Shown: positions 1-11,656, counted from the first letter of the stretch. The stretch: 64,000 nucleotides of DNA from Coix lacryma-jobi var. lacryma-jobi (GCA_009763385.1 CM019822.1:12510700-12574699), one strand, 5' to 3'. The notes: generated by a model not told the origin, from the sequence alone. Made by a program: numbers and translations.

Positions 1-1
1 G

Positions 2-870
2 AAGTTTCGTCTGCTTCGTCTGACGGAAGAGCTCAAGGCAGAGTACGCCGCCCACATGTTGGAAGGACCCGCCGGTTTGTGGTGGGCCCAGTACCGTGCA
101 TCCTTGCCAGTAAATGCACGTACCACTTGGGATCAGTTCTCCACCGCTATGCGCAACCACTACATCCCTAATGGACTGATGGAAATGAAGGTTGCAGAGT
201 TCATGAGGTTATCCCAGGGGACTAGGTCTATGTCCGAGTACCTCCACAGCTTCAACAATCTGGCCCGCTATGCCCCAGATTTTGTGGACACTGAGGCCAA
301 AAAGATTGCAAGTTTCAAGCGTGGCATGAGTGCCACCATGCTATCAAAGATGGGTAACAGTCACCGCACCACTTTCAGTGACTTCGTCAGTGACTGCCTG
401 AATCAAGAGGCCAATGACAGCCGGCTAGCAGCAGAAACACGCCGCCGTGCAAATGAAGGAGGTTCGTCCCAGCAGAGGACCCCTTTTGGAGCACGCGCCC
501 CTTATCGCCCGCCTGTCGCAGGAGCACGATACCGTCCCCCACAGAGGAAGATCACCACCAACCGTCCCCCGTCCCAGCTTCCAGAAGCCGTACACCGCCC
601 CCATGATGCAGAACAAGAATAAGGCAGGAAGTGCAGCAGGATCCAAGACCCCATATGTGATTGGTCCATGCTATAACTGTGGCCAAACTGGACACTTGTC
701 ACGTCAGTGCCCTCGCCCAAAGAAGCAGTACACTCAGCCCCCACCTCGTACCGGTCATGTGCATCACACCACCGTGGAAGAAGTGCCAGAAGGGAGCCTG
801 TCACCGCTAGTACGTTTCTTGTTAATCAATGCCCCGCGGTTGTGCTGTTTGATTCTGGAGCATCGCATTC
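2..870 (+). pseudogene. gag: T1 gag (partial, frameshifted)
   Basis: This is the capsid/nucleocapsid gene. The frame is open from position 2 and holds the retrotransposon gag core (WWAQYRASLP, then NHYIPNGLMEMKVAEFMRL). A basic linker follows, then one CCHC zinc knuckle (CYNCGQTGHLSRQC, about 670-711). Comparison with the T2 copy at 15447-16300 shows an extra C in a five-C run near 565, which moves the knuckle into another frame. A second 1-base change near 795 shifts to the protease frame. The N-terminus is outside the window. With these two shifts no full Gag can be made from this copy. The assignment is firm because the T2 copy keeps one frame over the same region. Confidence 0.88.
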
Positions 871-1483
871 TTTTATAAGTGAGAATTTTGTTATAAGAAG
901 TAATCTGGAGTTGGTAGAGTTAGACCGGGGATATCAGATAAGTTCCGCCGGAGCTGTTCTCTCCGTGCGTAAAATGGCTAAAGGAGTGGAAATGACCTTT
1001 GGGGATAAACAGGCCGTAGTGGACCCCATAGTCATTCCTGGTCTAGGTTTGGATGTAATTTTGGGTATGAGTTGGATGAAACTATGGAAGGTTAATCTAG
1101 ACACCGCAGGGAGAATAGTGTCCATGGTTAGTCCCAGGAATGGATCTTCTTTCGGGTTCAAGTTACCCCGAAACCCCCATGAGATTGGAGTGTTGTTCAA
1201 TATCACGGCAAAGCAGATAGCTGAAATTCCGGTAGTATGTGAGTTCCCGGATGTCTTTCCTGATGAGTTGCCTGGGTTACCGCCTGATAGAGATGTGGAG
1301 TTTGCTATAGAGTTAATCCCGGGAACAGCACCTATATCCCGAAGACCATATAGAATGCACGCTAAGGAGTTAGCAGAGCTTAAGGTTCAAATACAGGAAC
1401 TTTTGGATAAGGGTTTGATACGTCCTAGTTCGTCACCTTGGGGATGTCCCGCTATCTTTGTGAAAAAGAAGATAAAACTCTGA
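800..1483 (+). pseudogene. T1 aspartic protease and pol N-terminus
   Basis: This is a retropepsin-like domain with active-site motif LFDSGASHSF (DSG codons at 851-859) and a second conserved stretch ending VILGMSWMKL. It cleaves the polyprotein in the virus-like particle. The linker to RT reads FPDVFPDELPGLPPDRDVEF, typical of chromoviruses. The frame ends at 1483 because one base is missing near 1470 compared with the T2 copy, so RT is out of frame with it. The protease itself looks catalytically complete, unlike the T2 copy. Confidence 0.88.
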
Positions 1484-4149
1484 GGATGTGCGTAGACTAC
1501 AGACCGCTTAATGCAGTAACCATAAAGAATAAGTACCCCTTACCTCGAATCGATGTCTTGTTTGATCAGTTGTCAAAAGCAAAAGTGTTCTCCAAGATCG
1601 ACCTGAGGTCGGGATACCATCAGATTAAGATCAGAAGAGAAGACGTGCCAAAAACAGCTTTCTCTACCAGATACGGACTCTATGAATATTTAGTTATGTC
1701 CTTTGGATTGACCAATGCACCGGCACATTTCATGTACCTGATGAATTCAGTTTTCATGCCAGAATTGGATAAGTTTGTTGTAGTGTTCATCGATGACATC
1801 TTGGTATACTCTGAGAATGAGAAGGACCACGCTGAGCATCTACGAGCTGTTTTGACCCGGCTTAGAGAGCACAAGTTGTATGCTAAGTTCAGCAAGTGTG
1901 AGTTTTGGTTGAAGAAGGTACCTTTCCTTGGTCACGTCCTTTCAGAGGAAGGGATCTCTGTAGACCCTTCTAAAGTACAAGAGGTTATGGATTGGCAAGC
2001 ACCCACGAGTGTTTTTGAGGTTCGCAGCTTTTTGGGTTTGGCAGGGTACTACCGTCGTTTTATTCCGGATTTTTCAAGAATAGCCAAGCCTATGACTCGT
2101 TTAACGCAGAAAAACAAGAAGTTCGAATGGACTCCAGAGTGTGAAGCAGCTTTCCGCACTCTGCGAACGTTGTTGACTTCCGCGCCTATTTTGGCTCAGC
2201 CAAACTTGGAGGAACCTTTTGATGTGTTTTGCGACGCATCCAAGATTGGACTTGGATGTGTACTCATGCAAAATGGAAGAGTTATCGCCTATGCCTCTCG
2301 CCAGTTGAAACCGCACGAAGAGAACTATCCCACTCATGATCTGGAACTAGCAGTCGTCGTGCATGCACTCAAGATACGGAGACATTATCTTATGGGAAAT
2401 CTATGTCATGTGTACACGGATCATAAAAGTCTGAAATATATCTTCACCCAGCCAGAGTTGAATATGAGGCAGAGAAGATGGTTAGAGCTAATTAAGGATT
2501 ATAACCTTGAAGTGCATTACCACCCCGGAAAAGCGAACGTTGTAGCCGATGCCTTGAGTCACAAGACTCATTGCAACTCCCTACAACCACTTTTGGAGGA
2601 TAGATTTAACCTTATGCACCCCGTTATGGTGAACAACATCACTCTTCAGTGTACCTTGGAAAGTGACATCATCGAGAGACAGAAGACCGATGAAGAAATC
2701 TGTCAGCTAAAGAAGAGGTTGGAAACCAGTAGTTCGTTGAACTTTAGAACAGATGAACAGGGAATTCTATGGTATAAACGAAGGATAGTTGTTCCTAAGG
2801 ATTCAGAGCTGAAAGAGAGGATTCTGAACGAGGCTCACAATTCAAAGTTGTCTATCCACCCAGGAAGCAGTAAGATGTATCAGGATTTGAAAACCAGATT
2901 TTGGTGGTCAAAGATGAAGAAAGAAGTCGCAGCCTATGTTGCCAGATGTGATACTTGTTGCAGGATAAAGGCAATACATCTGAAACCCGTCGGACAGTTA
3001 CAACCGTTGTCCATCCCAGAGTGGAAGTGGGAAGAGATCAGTATGGACTTTATCACCGGACTTCCTACTACTCAGAGAGGAAATGATTCTATCTGGGTTA
3101 TCGTAGATCGGTTATCTAAAGTGGCTCACTTCGTACCAGTCAAGACTACTCACCGCCCCCATCAGTATGCAGACCTGTATATTCAGAATATCCTGAGGTT
3201 GCATGGAATTCCAAAGCGGATAGTTTCTGATAGAGGACCCCAGTTCATAGCACGTTTTTGGGAACAGTTGCACAAGGAGTTAGGAACCAAGTTGGTAAGA
3301 AGTTCAGCCTATCACCCTCAAACTGCAGGACAGACAGAAAGAGTGAATCAGATTTTGGAAGATATCCTAAGAGCTTGTGTCTTATCTTCAGGAGAGTCAT
3401 GGGAGAAATGGTTACCCCTTGCTGAGTTTTCATACAACAACAGCTATCAAGAGAGTATAAAGATGGCACCTTTTGAAGTTTTATATGGACGAAGATGCAG
3501 AACCCCAGTAAATTGGGTTGAGTCTGGAGATCGAGGATTCTATGGATCAGATTATGTAAAAGATGCCGAGGAAATCGTGCAGACCGTACAGCAACATATC
3601 AAGGTAGCACAGTCTCGACAAAAGAGTTATGCTGACACCCGAAGGAGACCTTTGGAATTTCAAGTTGGAGACTATGTGTATCTCAAGGTTTCACCTATGA
3701 GGAAGGTCCAACGTTTTGGAATCAAGAAGAAGCTAGCACCTCGATATGTGGGACCATACCTGATCATAGCAAAGAAGGGACAAGTGGCATACGAAGTACA
3801 GTTACCCCCAGAAATGAGCACAGTTTTCCCGGTGTTCCACGTATCACAGTTAAAGAAGTGTCTTCGAGTTCCAGAACAAGAGGAAGTTCGGATTCCAGAC
3901 ATCACCATCAGATCGGATCTGGAGTACTACGAGCAGCCCAAGGAGATTTTGGATACCAAGACCCGAGAGACCCGTAACCGAACAATGAAGACTTACAAGA
4001 TTCTCTGGAGCAATCACGGACCCAACGATGCGACATGGGAAACCGAGGAGTACCTACGCGTAAGCTATCCCGCTTTTGTTAAGAAATGGTACGTAACTCA
4101 AATCTCGGGACGAGATTTCTTTAAGGGGGGAAGGGCTGTGACACCCTAG
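1438..4149 (+). CDS. pol: T1 pol: RT, RNase H, integrase, chromodomain
   Basis: This is an open frame of 903 codons; the first true homology is at about codon 10, and the nominal ATG is only the first in this frame after the upstream frameshift. RT comes first, with FIDDILVYS near residues 117-125 as the YxDD-type catalytic box. RNase H follows, with FCDAS near 265 and YTDHKSL near 330. Next is an integrase HHCC finger (HPGSSKMYQDL ... CDTCC, about 475-520). The integrase catalytic Asp is in MDFITGLP near 536, the second in SDRGPQF near 598, and Glu in QTERVNQ near 634. A C-terminal chromodomain lies at about 828-880 (YYEQPKEILD ... NDATWETEEYL). The stop codon TAG (4147-4149) lies inside the 3' LTR. 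The frame is uninterrupted, but without gag and protease in frame the copy is not autonomous. Confidence 0.9.
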   Translation: MGMSRYLCEKEDKTLRMCVDYRPLNAVTIKNKYPLPRIDVLFDQLSKAKVFSKIDLRSGYHQIKIRREDVPKTAFSTRYGLYEYLVMSFGLTNAPAHFMYLMNSVFMPELDKFVVVFIDDILVYSENEKDHAEHLRAVLTRLREHKLYAKFSKCEFWLKKVPFLGHVLSEEGISVDPSKVQEVMDWQAPTSVFEVRSFLGLAGYYRRFIPDFSRIAKPMTRLTQKNKKFEWTPECEAAFRTLRTLLTSAPILAQPNLEEPFDVFCDASKIGLGCVLMQNGRVIAYASRQLKPHEENYPTHDLELAVVVHALKIRRHYLMGNLCHVYTDHKSLKYIFTQPELNMRQRRWLELIKDYNLEVHYHPGKANVVADALSHKTHCNSLQPLLEDRFNLMHPVMVNNITLQCTLESDIIERQKTDEEICQLKKRLETSSSLNFRTDEQGILWYKRRIVVPKDSELKERILNEAHNSKLSIHPGSSKMYQDLKTRFWWSKMKKEVAAYVARCDTCCRIKAIHLKPVGQLQPLSIPEWKWEEISMDFITGLPTTQRGNDSIWVIVDRLSKVAHFVPVKTTHRPHQYADLYIQNILRLHGIPKRIVSDRGPQFIARFWEQLHKELGTKLVRSSAYHPQTAGQTERVNQILEDILRACVLSSGESWEKWLPLAEFSYNNSYQESIKMAPFEVLYGRRCRTPVNWVESGDRGFYGSDYVKDAEEIVQTVQQHIKVAQSRQKSYADTRRRPLEFQVGDYVYLKVSPMRKVQRFGIKKKLAPRYVGPYLIIAKKGQVAYEVQLPPEMSTVFPVFHVSQLKKCLRVPEQEEVRIPDITIRSDLEYYEQPKEILDTKTRETRNRTMKTYKILWSNHGPNDATWETEEYLRVSYPAFVKKWYVTQISGRDFFKGGRAVTP
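4123..4135 (+). promoter_or_regulatory. T1 polypurine tract
   Basis: A 13-base run of A and G (aaggggggaaggg) ends one base before the LTR start TGTGACACC. It is the expected primer for plus-strand DNA synthesis. The T2 copy has the matching tract aaggggagaaggg at 19590-19602. Confidence 0.85.
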
Positions 4150-5543
4150 TGTCAAGCACTGCATTAGGAACTTCATTAGCTACTAAAGGAGCATAAGCAA
4201 TGCATTGCATCATTGCATGTGCATATGAGTGCTTGTTGCCTTTTGTTTATTTATTTGGCTTTCTTTATGTAGAGGACTTAAAAATGGTTTTCAGAAAAAG
4301 TGTCTTATATGAAGGTTGTAGAGAAAAATGTTTTGAGCAACTTTTATGTTTGGGTCAAAACCTAGTTTGAAGTTTTTGGAACTATTTTTGAGTGGTCAAA
4401 GTTTGAAAGAATTTGGAAAAAGAAAAAGGAAAACGTTTTTTTTTCCCGGTGCCACCCCTTTCGGCCCATCTGGCCTTTCGGCCCAGCTCGCGTGCGCCGG
4501 CCCGCTCCCAACTCGCCCGCGTGCCGCGCGCGCTGCGCGCTGTCGCCGCTGACACGCCGCGCCGTACGCCGGCCGCGACCGCCACGTGGCCGCCGTATCC
4601 TGCCGAGGATCCTCGCCGGCCACTCCTCGCTCGATCCTCTCTCACCCGAGCACGCAAGCTATCTCCCCCGGCCACTCTCTGCTCGCCTCGCCTGCAGCGC
4701 CGCTCGCCGTGCACGGCATCGCCCGCGCTGCCTCGCCGACCGCGCCGCCGTGGCCCCGCCACGACCACCGGCCGGTCAAGCCGATCAAAACCCCGAGCGC
4801 ACCACACTCCCCTCTCCCCTCTGCCATTCCAGCTCGCCCGCTCTCACTCTCGCTCTCTCCCTCACTTTCCCACGAACACGCCGAACACCTCCCCGCTTGC
4901 CGCGACCATCGCCGCAAAAGCCCCGCGGTGTTCCGGCCTCACCGGAGCACCACCACCCGATTCGTCTCGCACACCACTCCGTCTACACCTCGGACACCCG
5001 GTGCTCCCGCTTGCACCCCCTCTCGAGCCCCACCGACGCCGGAGATCGGAGAGCGCCGCCGCGGACGCCATCACCACCGCTGAGCCCGCGACGCTGTTCC
5101 TCCCCGACCCGAGCACCACTGCCCCTCTTCTTCATCCTCGACCTTCACCGAGTCAAGGCAAGGTAAGAACACCGACGAGCTTCAACGCTACTGCTCCCTA
5201 TCCCCTCTTCTCCCCGGCCGAGCGCCATGGGCGCCGCCGCAGACCTCGCTCGTGGCCAGGCTCCTCTGCAGCCACCCGAGCCAAACCAACCCCGTAGCTT
5301 TGCTCCTTAGGGTTCACTCGAGCTTTTGCCTCCCCCAATTTCACCGACGACCGCCGGAGATGGTGTAGTCGCGCGTCACCGCCGCCTCCGTGCGCTGCCG
5401 CTCGCCGCCGGCACACTCCGGCCATCCGCTAGCCAAACCACTTACACCACTCGATGCGCCTCGTCGGGGTGAGTTCACAAGCCTAGCTTCCCCGCCGGCG
5501 ACCTCACCGACGGCGAGGAATCGACGGTCAAACCTCTCCCCTG

Positions 5544-5850
5544 TTTCCGTCTCGCCCGAGCCCTCGAGCCAGGCCTCAGCCTCGAGCCAGGCCTCGGACG
5601 GGCGTGTATGTTTCCGTCTCGCCCGAGCCCTCGAGCCAGGCCTCAGCCTCGAGCCAGGCCTCGGACGGGCGTGTATGTTTCCGTCTCGCCCGAGCCCTCG
5701 AGCCAGGCCTCAGCCTCGAGCCAGGCCTCGGACGGGCGTGTGTGTTTCCGCCTCGCCCGAGCCCTCGAGCCAGGCCTCGGACGGGCTAATGTTTTTCCGT
5801 CTCGCTCGAGCCCTCGAGCCAGGCCTCGGCCTCGAGCTCGGCCTCGAGCG
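5544..5850 (+). repeat. 67 bp tandem repeat in T1 LTR
   Basis: The phrase tttccgtctcgcccgag starts at 5544, 5611, 5678 and 5745 (with small changes), giving an exact 67 bp period. A shortened unit of 49 bp follows. The unit is rich in CTCGAGCCAGGCCTCGG. The sister LTR at 23676-28127 lacks the array at the matching place (near 25200). Confidence 0.9.
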
Positions 5851-8145
5851 AAACCTCGGGTGCGGTCTCGATCGATCCAGGCCTCGGCCGATCACTTACC
5901 GCCGTGCGCTCGAGCCAGGGTGGGTTTCCGTTGACCCACGGGCCCCGCGCGTCAGCCACTCGCTGGTCCATGGACCGGGTGCACGTAGCCAGCCGGGAGA
6001 AATTCAAATGTTTTTCTTTTAGTTTTAATTTCCAGAGATGCTTGTTATTTTTCTACAGCATGATTTATAAGTCCAAATGGAGTACTTTCAGTTTTGTTGG
6101 CTTGTTTATGAGTAGATCTATCATGGAAAAATATGAATGTATTTTTGATAGCAGTTTATTTTACTGTTTTCATTTATTTCGTTGTACATGCTTTTGTTGG
6201 GATAAATGGAATTATGTGTTTTCTGATGGAGTTAATTCATGGGAAAATTTGTATAGGTTCCTTGTTATGTTTGGTGCCTGTGAAAGTTATATGAAGTACT
6301 GTTCTTATGAAAAGAGTTCCTGTTATGGTTAAAAGTTCCTTTTTGCTGATTTCTTAGAAAAAGTGTTAAGGTGTTTTATAGGTTGAAATAAAATATGGGA
6401 AATTTTGTGCAGTCCCTGTATGCCATGAAGAGTCTAAGAAAAATATAAACCTGATCTGTTTTGTGGAAAAAGTCGTAGTTGCTTTACAACTGTGCTTGTC
6501 CGTGTTTATCTTTGGAAATTCCTGTAAGAAATAATACAATGTTTCTGTTCATGGAACTTTCTTGAAAAGCATAAAATGTGAAGTAGAATCTGGGAAAAAT
6601 ATGAAATAGAGTTGTGCACCCTTTTACAATAAGGTTGTAGTTCAAAGCACCTTTTTGGGCAGTTGCTTGTCATTTTTATATCTGCAGTTCTGTAGTTTAT
6701 TTTTGGCTGAAACTTGTTCAGTAGAGTCCAGCAAGTGTTGTTTACTTTCTGGAATTTTTGTGGATTTTTCTGAGTCCAGAAAGATGCACTTACAGTTCAA
6801 TCGGAGTTTCTTTGGGTTAATTTAAATAAGAAAAAGAGTGAATAACCAGATTTTGTTTTATGAAATAATTAAGTAATTACCTCAATGTCAAAAGTGGTTC
6901 AACGAGTTGACTTTGTTGGTTTGCAAGATTTATTCTTTTCATGTCACCTTCATCTTGCACCGCATTTATTTAAATATATATTCATCGCACGCAATAGGAT
7001 CGACCCCGCCGGAGCCCCACCAAGAGCAGGAGCTAAACGCCGAGCCGGAGATCCAGAAGCTGCAGCAGCCAGAGGAAGTCGACCCCGTCCACGACCCTAA
7101 CTTACCTGAGTGTCCCTCTCACGAGGCAGCAGTCTTCACTCAAGGCAAGCCCCGGAGCATATTAAGCCTCCTATCTTTTGCAATTAAGTTTACTTGAGTC
7201 CTTTTATATTGTGATGCATTAGGTCTAGGAGTTGAAATGAATCCTACTTGCTGCATTACCATTCCTTGGTTATTGACTAATATCTACCTTGTATCCTGTT
7301 GTTTAGTTACAATGTAGAATTGCTTAGCCTGCTTAATAAAAGTGGTAGTTTAGGATGTTTCAGTACTACCCGAATGGGTATTTACCGGATCACGGTTTGC
7401 TATATTTGCTATCGTGGAAAAGAACCTGAGTAGTAATGAAATACGGTCGACGAGATGGCAGGGCACAAGTTCGGAAACTTGGGGCAGTCCATCCGTTGGA
7501 TCGTGTAGGTTTGTATCGATGTTGGCCCTCGTTCATTTTTGAACGCGCCCTTTTACTTAGAGACATGTCGGTGCTGTAATCATCGACCCCAAAGCCGGTT
7601 AGAAGCTGTTCGGGCCGGTTTCAACCCGTGTCGTGCCCTCTAGTACGGAAGTTGCGATCTGCCGCGTGAGGCCATCGCCAGACTCTGATTGGGCGGTCCG
7701 TGCTTGAACCGCGACGATTACCACCACGAACAAGCGTCGAGCGGTTGCCCAATGCATGGACCCGATGGGGAAAGTGTGGGCTGGTATTAAAGGTCTTTCA
7801 TCAGCTGATTTGGAATTCGATTCGAGTCGCCGTCTCCCCCGGTTAGTGGGAAACTATGGCGAGCTTCACCACGATACAACTCCATGTAATGATTTAAGGT
7901 TCAACTAAAATGTGGATAAGTCAACTGGATATGGTTATATTATTGATTGGTAGATTCAAGTGAGTGCTCTAGTACAGGTGAAAAACCTAGAATTAAGGAA
8001 TAGGTCTAAAAATGGCAGCTCATCTTTATCACTAATTACTTCCTATCTGAACTTGAGCTTTTCACAACTAAAAGATCCCAGCTCCACCCAAAAAGGCCTT
8101 GCATACCCTTGGTGTCTTTATTTTCAGTTGGACGGGTAAGTCTAG

Positions 8146-8167
8146 CTGAGTACATTCCCGTACTCAG
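8146..8167 (+). promoter_or_regulatory. Conserved LTR hairpin (T1)
   Basis: The 8 bp arms CTGAGTAC (8146-8153) and GTACTCAG (8160-8167) are separated by six bases. The same structure is found in the three other Tekay-like LTRs of the window. It may be an RNA element around the transcript end; the function is unknown. Confidence 0.6.
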
Positions 8168-8662
8168 GGTTTATCCCGTTTGTTGCAGATGGCCAGGTCT
8201 ACTTTGGCTATTGTAAGCACTGCCTCTACCCGGTGGAAGGTGATGAGGAGTAGGCCCAGGGCAGGGTCGTCCAGAAGCTTTCCCCTTTTCTTTTGCTGGA
8301 CCAAGACTACTAGTGGCACATTATCTTAAAAGGGAGGAGTGAGTTGTGTCGAGTGGATTTGTCAAAACAATGAAGTTTTATTTGGACCACATGTGTGGTG
8401 GTCGTATTTCAAACTATTTCAGCTTCCGCACTTTTAAACTCGGTATTGTAATAACTCTATTTTAAATTCGGTTTCGTTTTCGTTATGATGTATCTTTACG
8501 AATGTAATCCTTGAACGATGCGATCCTGTTTGATGTATGGTGTTAGAAATCCTTCGAGATTTCCGGACTACCGGGGTTGTATGGGTTCAAGTATCAGTCG
8601 AAGCCAGACGGATTTGGCTAAGATAATACTTGAGCTCTTATAATCAGGACGGTTCCGCCACA

Positions 8663-9247
8663 TATCCAACCCCTTCCTAATAGCAAACTGTATGCCCCCT
8701 TGCCATCAATGACGAAGAAGGTAGTAATCAAGGTCTTGGATCCGATCATCAATTCAACATGAACTGCCCCCCGAGTGTCAGAAGAATTGCCAGCAAAGTC
8801 TCTCAATACCATGTCGGTCTTCAATAGATCTTCACTCGTCATCCCAAGTTTTCTGAAGGTAGTATATGGCATGATATTTATGGCAACCCCTCCATCAATG
8901 AACATCTTGGTTAGTGGCTTGCCATTAACATACCCCCTCATATACAACGACCTTAAATGTCGATGCTTAGCAGGTTTATCAAAAACTGCTTGTTGAGCCA
9001 AGACGAGATGAGCCAACAAATCTCAAAACTCATCTTCATCAAGATCTGAATACACTTCATCTCGGACATCTTGGCTCTCGGGAGCTATGAACTCTGATGG
9101 GAGAAAGAACGCCATGCACGCATCAGCCGAATGATTACCTCCATCCGGTTTTTCTTTAGGACGCCAAACTTGTTTCGTCCTGGTGTTCGCTTGCGTTAAC
9201 TCTCTGTTCCTTAGGCGCTGCACTCTCCTCTTCTGGCTTTTTCTCAA
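8663..9247 (-). pseudogene. A gag C-terminus and protease (truncated)
   Basis: On the minus strand from 9247, a basic linker (KSQKRRVQRLRNREL) leads to the aspartic protease with active site KMFIDGGVAINIMPY (the DGG variant, usual in Tat/Athila elements) and YSLLLGRGW, where T1 cuts it. A TGA stop lies at about 9023-9025. The frame differs from that of gag upstream, so a frameshift lies between 9390 and 9247. The fragment is not functional. Confidence 0.85.
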
Positions 9248-9389
9248 TCCTGGCGGACACCACTGTCCTTTCTGCCAGACATACTCACGGTATTCTTCTT
9301 CTTCTGTGCGAGCCCAACTTCGATCAGCAAATTTTATTTCCTGCCGATTCTCAGAATTATTTTTTTAAATGTCGATCATCCTCAGGGAT

Positions 9390-11642
9390 TCATACCCCAA
9401 GCCTTTCATGGACTGAACGACGGTTGACTCGAGACTGCCTATACTCGGAATATTGATCACTGCACTCAAGGCAGTTGTTCTTAACAGGCAGCTTCAAGCC
9501 TTCGTTCCAACAATATTGGAAGAACGAGCATTCCCAATGAGACTGTTCTTGCTCCCTCATACCTTCTCGTTCCTCTCGGTACATCTCCTCTTCATACCTT
9601 TGTTGTCTCTCCAGGAACTTCTGTTCTTCATAAAGTCTCTGCTTCTGGTACCGTTCCTGTTCCCGACGCCATTTATTCAACAGAATACGCGTCGTTATTC
9701 TGGGTCTGGAAGTTTCACCTGTCTCAGTTCGGCTATTTTGGAACCGAACCCTTTGCTGAAGCTCTTTATTTGTAATCTGCCGATCAGGGTCAACGGCACC
9801 AGTTTCCCTCGCTCTATCAGAGGTTAATACCTTCATTTTGCTCTTACCCCTGGGATCAGCTGCATTGACCATATTAAGGGAGAAGGACACAATGTTCTGT
9901 CCAAAGGGACTTCCATCAACTTTCATCTTCCCATCGAACCTCAGATGTCCGTCCTGGATAGCCTTCTGAATCCGCACTCTGAATACTCAGCAATCATTTA
10001 TGGAGTGGGTTTTAGTATTATGGAAACCACAATACTTCTTATCCTTGACCCCTTCAAGATGCAGCATAGGATGACCTTCTGGCAACTTGATGCGTCCTTC
10101 CTTCAATAAGTACTCAAATAATTTATCTGACTTGTAAACATCAAAGTCATAGGTACCTTTCTGTTGCCTCAGCCATCGCTGGTTGACTTGAGTCGGCTCT
10201 TTAGACCAGACTATCTCGGCTGCAGCTATTTCATCTTCATCATCGTACTCAGTTGCTTCTTCCAAGAAAGCCTGATACATCTCGGCAGCCATATCACCCT
10301 TCTGGAATTGATTATTCCTCTTGAATCCCTGGGCCTGATTACTCATCGTTGCCAACCTTTGTGATAATTGTCCGAGGTCATCAAACTCCATGACGAATAG
10401 TTTTTCTTTGATACTCGGCAACATGCCAGCTATGGCTATCCCTGGCAATTGGTCATCCGGCAAATTCAGAGAATAGCAAAGATTCTTGGTTTCCCTGAAT
10501 CGACGCAGATATTCCTGCGGCATCTCGCCAGGTTTCATCCTTAGGCTCATGAGATCGAACAGCTTCTTCTCACTGGTACTCGTAAAGAAATACGAGTGGA
10601 ATTTCTGTTCCAGCTCTGCCCATGTATTGATAGAATTTACTGGCAGAGAAGCGAACCATGAGAAGGCTGGTCCTGTCAAAGACAACGGGAAGTACCGAAT
10701 CCTCCAAGCTTCATCTGTGGATGCCTCTCCAAGCTGCATTAAGTATCGGCTGACGTACTCTATGGTACTGGTGTCATCCTGACCCGAAAACTTGGTAAAA
10801 TCAGTAGGAGGCTTTACTCTTGGAGGAAGTGCTACCCGATTGTACCACTCTAGGTAAGGGGACTTGTAAGCATATGACTGATTCTTTGGCTTTAGGCCGA
10901 ACTGATTTTGCATCATATCAGCCATCCTGTGCATGATGAGGTCAACACTTGAATCAGGAGCTGTTTGTGCTTGCCCCTTAGGATGTAGTCCTGCTGAACT
11001 CTTGTTGCCTAGAATTAGAAGAGCATTAATTGAGCTATAATCAATAAACTCTTGATATCCATCTCCAAACATGTTCCTCTGTATCCTGTTTGCTACAGGA
11101 GACACTCTAGAAGCAGATTGCGGGACATTTCCTGTTGTGCCGAATGCGAGCTGGCCATAGGTCTGGGGAGGTTGTTGCGTCTCATGAGAAACCATCCCAC
11201 CTGTGCTTGGGCCAGCTCCACTGTCTTCGGCAATCCTTCGGCGTTGAGGTACTTGGAACAACAATGGTCCCTGCATCGGACCAATGGCTTCTTCAAAGCA
11301 TTTATCCACGGCTGGACCGAAAGTATTGACCATGACGGCTTGAAAAGTATTCAAGAAGGCTGACTGGTGATTGATCATGGCTTCTGATACAGCTTTATAC
11401 ATTATTCCAGTCATCTTTTGAATAGCTTCCTCTTTAGCACTGTCGGACGGCTCAGATTGATGATGAGGAATGATTTTTGGGAACGTCTGCTTCTGGAAGA
11501 CCTTGCCGCTTTTGTTCTTGGAGAAAGACTCCAAGCATTTGCGCTGGAATTCATCACAAGCTTGTTGTACTAAATCCCTTGATTCTGGTAGCAACTCGTC
11601 CATGGTCACCTCTAGGATTTGATCATCGCTGATCTTAGGCAT
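9390..11642 (-). pseudogene. gag: A gag
   Basis: The start at 11642 (MPKISDDQILEV) is chosen because it follows the primer site by about 15 bases and matches the start of the second Tat copy. The gag core lies around FTKFSGQDDTSTIEY, with FSWFASLPVNSINTW and MPQEYLRRFRE further on. It ends with a CHHC-like finger (CGFHNTKTHSINDC) instead of a usual CCHC knuckle. A TGA at 9987-9989 follows that Cys in frame and the frame reopens at once, so this is a single nonsense change. After the finger comes a Glu/Arg-rich segment likely to form coiled coil, as in the second copy. It builds the capsid of a Tat-type particle and is dead in this copy. Confidence 0.87.
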
Positions 11643-11656
11643 CTTGAAATGAAGTG

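Larger units (their letters stand above)
1..8662 (+). mobile_element. T1: Ty3/gypsy chromovirus (Tekay/Del-like), 3' part
   Basis: The window opens inside the gag gene of this element. The order seen is gag, protease, RT, RNase H, integrase, chromodomain, polypurine tract, 3' LTR, which is the Ty3/gypsy order; the C-terminal chromodomain and the 4.5 kb LTR suggest the Tekay/Del lineage. The 5' LTR and leader lie left of the window. The right end (GCCACA, 8662) breaks into the protease gene of the antisense element A, so T1 is an insertion in A. The right target duplication should be TATCC (8663-8667), but its partner is outside the window. Gag and protease carry three small frameshifts while the 903-codon pol frame is open, so this is a fairly recent but defective copy. 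Confidence 0.9.
4137..8662 (+). repeat. T1 3' LTR, 4526 bp
   Basis: It starts TGTGACACCC and ends GGTTCCGCCACA (TG...CA). The 4452 bp solo LTR at 23676-28127 matches it over most of its length and fixes both ends. It has a GC-rich stretch (about 4440-5990), a 67 bp tandem array (5544-5850), an AT-rich middle, and a conserved hairpin near the 3' end (8146-8167). It contains many apparent open frames in the GC-rich part, none of which resembles a protein. The function is promoter and polyadenylation for the element. Confidence 0.9.

Noticed and set aside
4382..5297. Long open frames of 140-294 codons on both strands in the GC-rich part of the T1 LTR
   Set aside because: They overlap in several frames, are Pro/Arg/Ser-rich by composition, lack any motif and lie wholly within an LTR; GC-rich DNA has few stops.
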